A DNA stretch of 5,985 bases, taken from Candidatus Poribacteria bacterium. Lineage in GTDB: Bacteria > Poribacteria > WGA-4E > GCA-2687025. The notes below the pieces were generated by a model. The model saw only the letters and a program-made list of their open reading frames with translations. It was not told the DNA's origin and ran no database searches. Of the stretch, positions 5,736-5,985 are shown one piece after another. Made by a program: the position numbers and the translations under genes. Each line of letters opens with the position of its first letter. Within the stretch, counting starts at the first letter, position 1. The DNA lies in assembly GCA_002687025.1 (NCBI GenBank), contig NYZG01000041.1, positions 1 to 5,985 on the forward strand. Reading direction: 5' to 3'.

Positions 5736-5985
5736 GTGAAGTACTCGTTCATGAGCTTCTCCACACCGGGCCAGACACTCGCCGAGATGATCGACCTGGC
5801 GCGACGGCACGGATACGACGGTCTCGAGCCGCGCGTGAGCAGCAGCCACAGACACGGCATCGAGGTAGACGCGAGCCCGGAGACACGCCGCGCGGCGAAG
5901 GCGATGGCTGCCGACAGCGGCATCGAACTCGCGTGCGTCGCGACATCGTGTCGGTACGCGGACCCAGAGACGGCGCAGGACAACG
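5736..5985 (+). CDS. Sugar phosphate isomerase/epimerase-like TIM-barrel protein (3' end outside window)
   Basis: The first 83 codons read to the right edge without a stop. The protein begins (M)KYSFMSFSTPGQTLAEMIDLA, then RRHGYDGLEPRV, with SGIELACVATSCRYADPE further on. This is the usual opening of xylose isomerase-like TIM-barrel (AP endonuclease family 2) proteins: a first strand with a short S/T-rich end, a helix ending in G-YDG-E, and a third segment GIE-ACVATS. The strand-2 Glu (in GLEPRV) is typical of this fold. The metal-binding residues lie in the missing part. The start is GTG 5736, set by AGGAGG. It is 39 nt after the Gfo/Idh/MocA gene on the same strand; such pairs occur in inositol and sugar-derivative catabolism (for example IolE- or IolI-like with IolG-like proteins). 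Which member this is cannot be told from 83 residues. Confidence 0.82.
   Translation, partial: MKYSFMSFSTPGQTLAEMIDLARRHGYDGLEPRVSSSHRHGIEVDASPETRRAAKAMAADSGIELACVATSCRYADPETAQDN

Noticed and set aside
4473..5855. A 460-codon open frame on the minus strand, antisense to the oxidoreductase gene
   Set aside because: Its translation is rich in Arg, Gly, Val and His with no recognisable motif. It lies opposite a convincing gene and spans the intergenic gap. Long antisense frames are expected in high-GC coding DNA.

Overview
The window is a GC-rich (about two-thirds G+C by eye), densely coding bacterial segment with every recognised gene on the + strand. The codon third positions are strongly G/C. 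Good Shine-Dalgarno sequences (GGAGG-type) precede several starts, and GTG is used as well as ATG. The organism cannot be identified from this alone. The content (purine genes, TsaE, then a Gfo/Idh/MocA oxidoreductase beside a xylose-isomerase-like TIM-barrel protein) fits a high-GC environmental bacterium, for example a Chloroflexota-like lineage, but that is a guess from gene content.

Positions 1-4396 look like one polycistronic unit. The order is purH (5' end outside the window), a GNAT-family acetyltransferase, purD, purE and tsaE. Gaps are 35, 18, -1 and 1 nt, so the genes are probably co-transcribed and purE and tsaE are translationally coupled to their upstream neighbours. PurD carries out step 2 of de novo purine synthesis, PurE acts at the AIR-to-CAIR step, and PurH carries out the last two steps to IMP. 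No purK, which normally supplies the N5-CAIR substrate of class I PurE, is visible here. TsaE belongs to tRNA t6A modification and appears to ride on the same transcript. The GNAT protein has no evident purine role.

Positions 4397-4640 are a 244-nt non-coding gap. It holds GC-rich inverted repeats, including two overlapping and mutually exclusive stems, but no T-tract and no convincing promoter. It probably marks the boundary between the housekeeping operon and the next unit.

Positions 4641-5985 hold a Gfo/Idh/MocA dehydrogenase and the start of a sugar phosphate isomerase/epimerase-like gene that runs off the right edge. The two are 39 nt apart on the same strand and resemble the oxidoreductase/isomerase pairs found in inositol- or sugar-derivative catabolism.

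I see no RNA gene, CRISPR array, insertion sequence or other mobile element. Most of the window is ordinary housekeeping sequence. The points worth a second look are the acetyltransferase inside the pur cluster, substitutions in conserved motifs of PurE and PurH, the N-x-G-x-Y catalytic motif of the oxidoreductase, and the overlapping inverted repeats in the gap.
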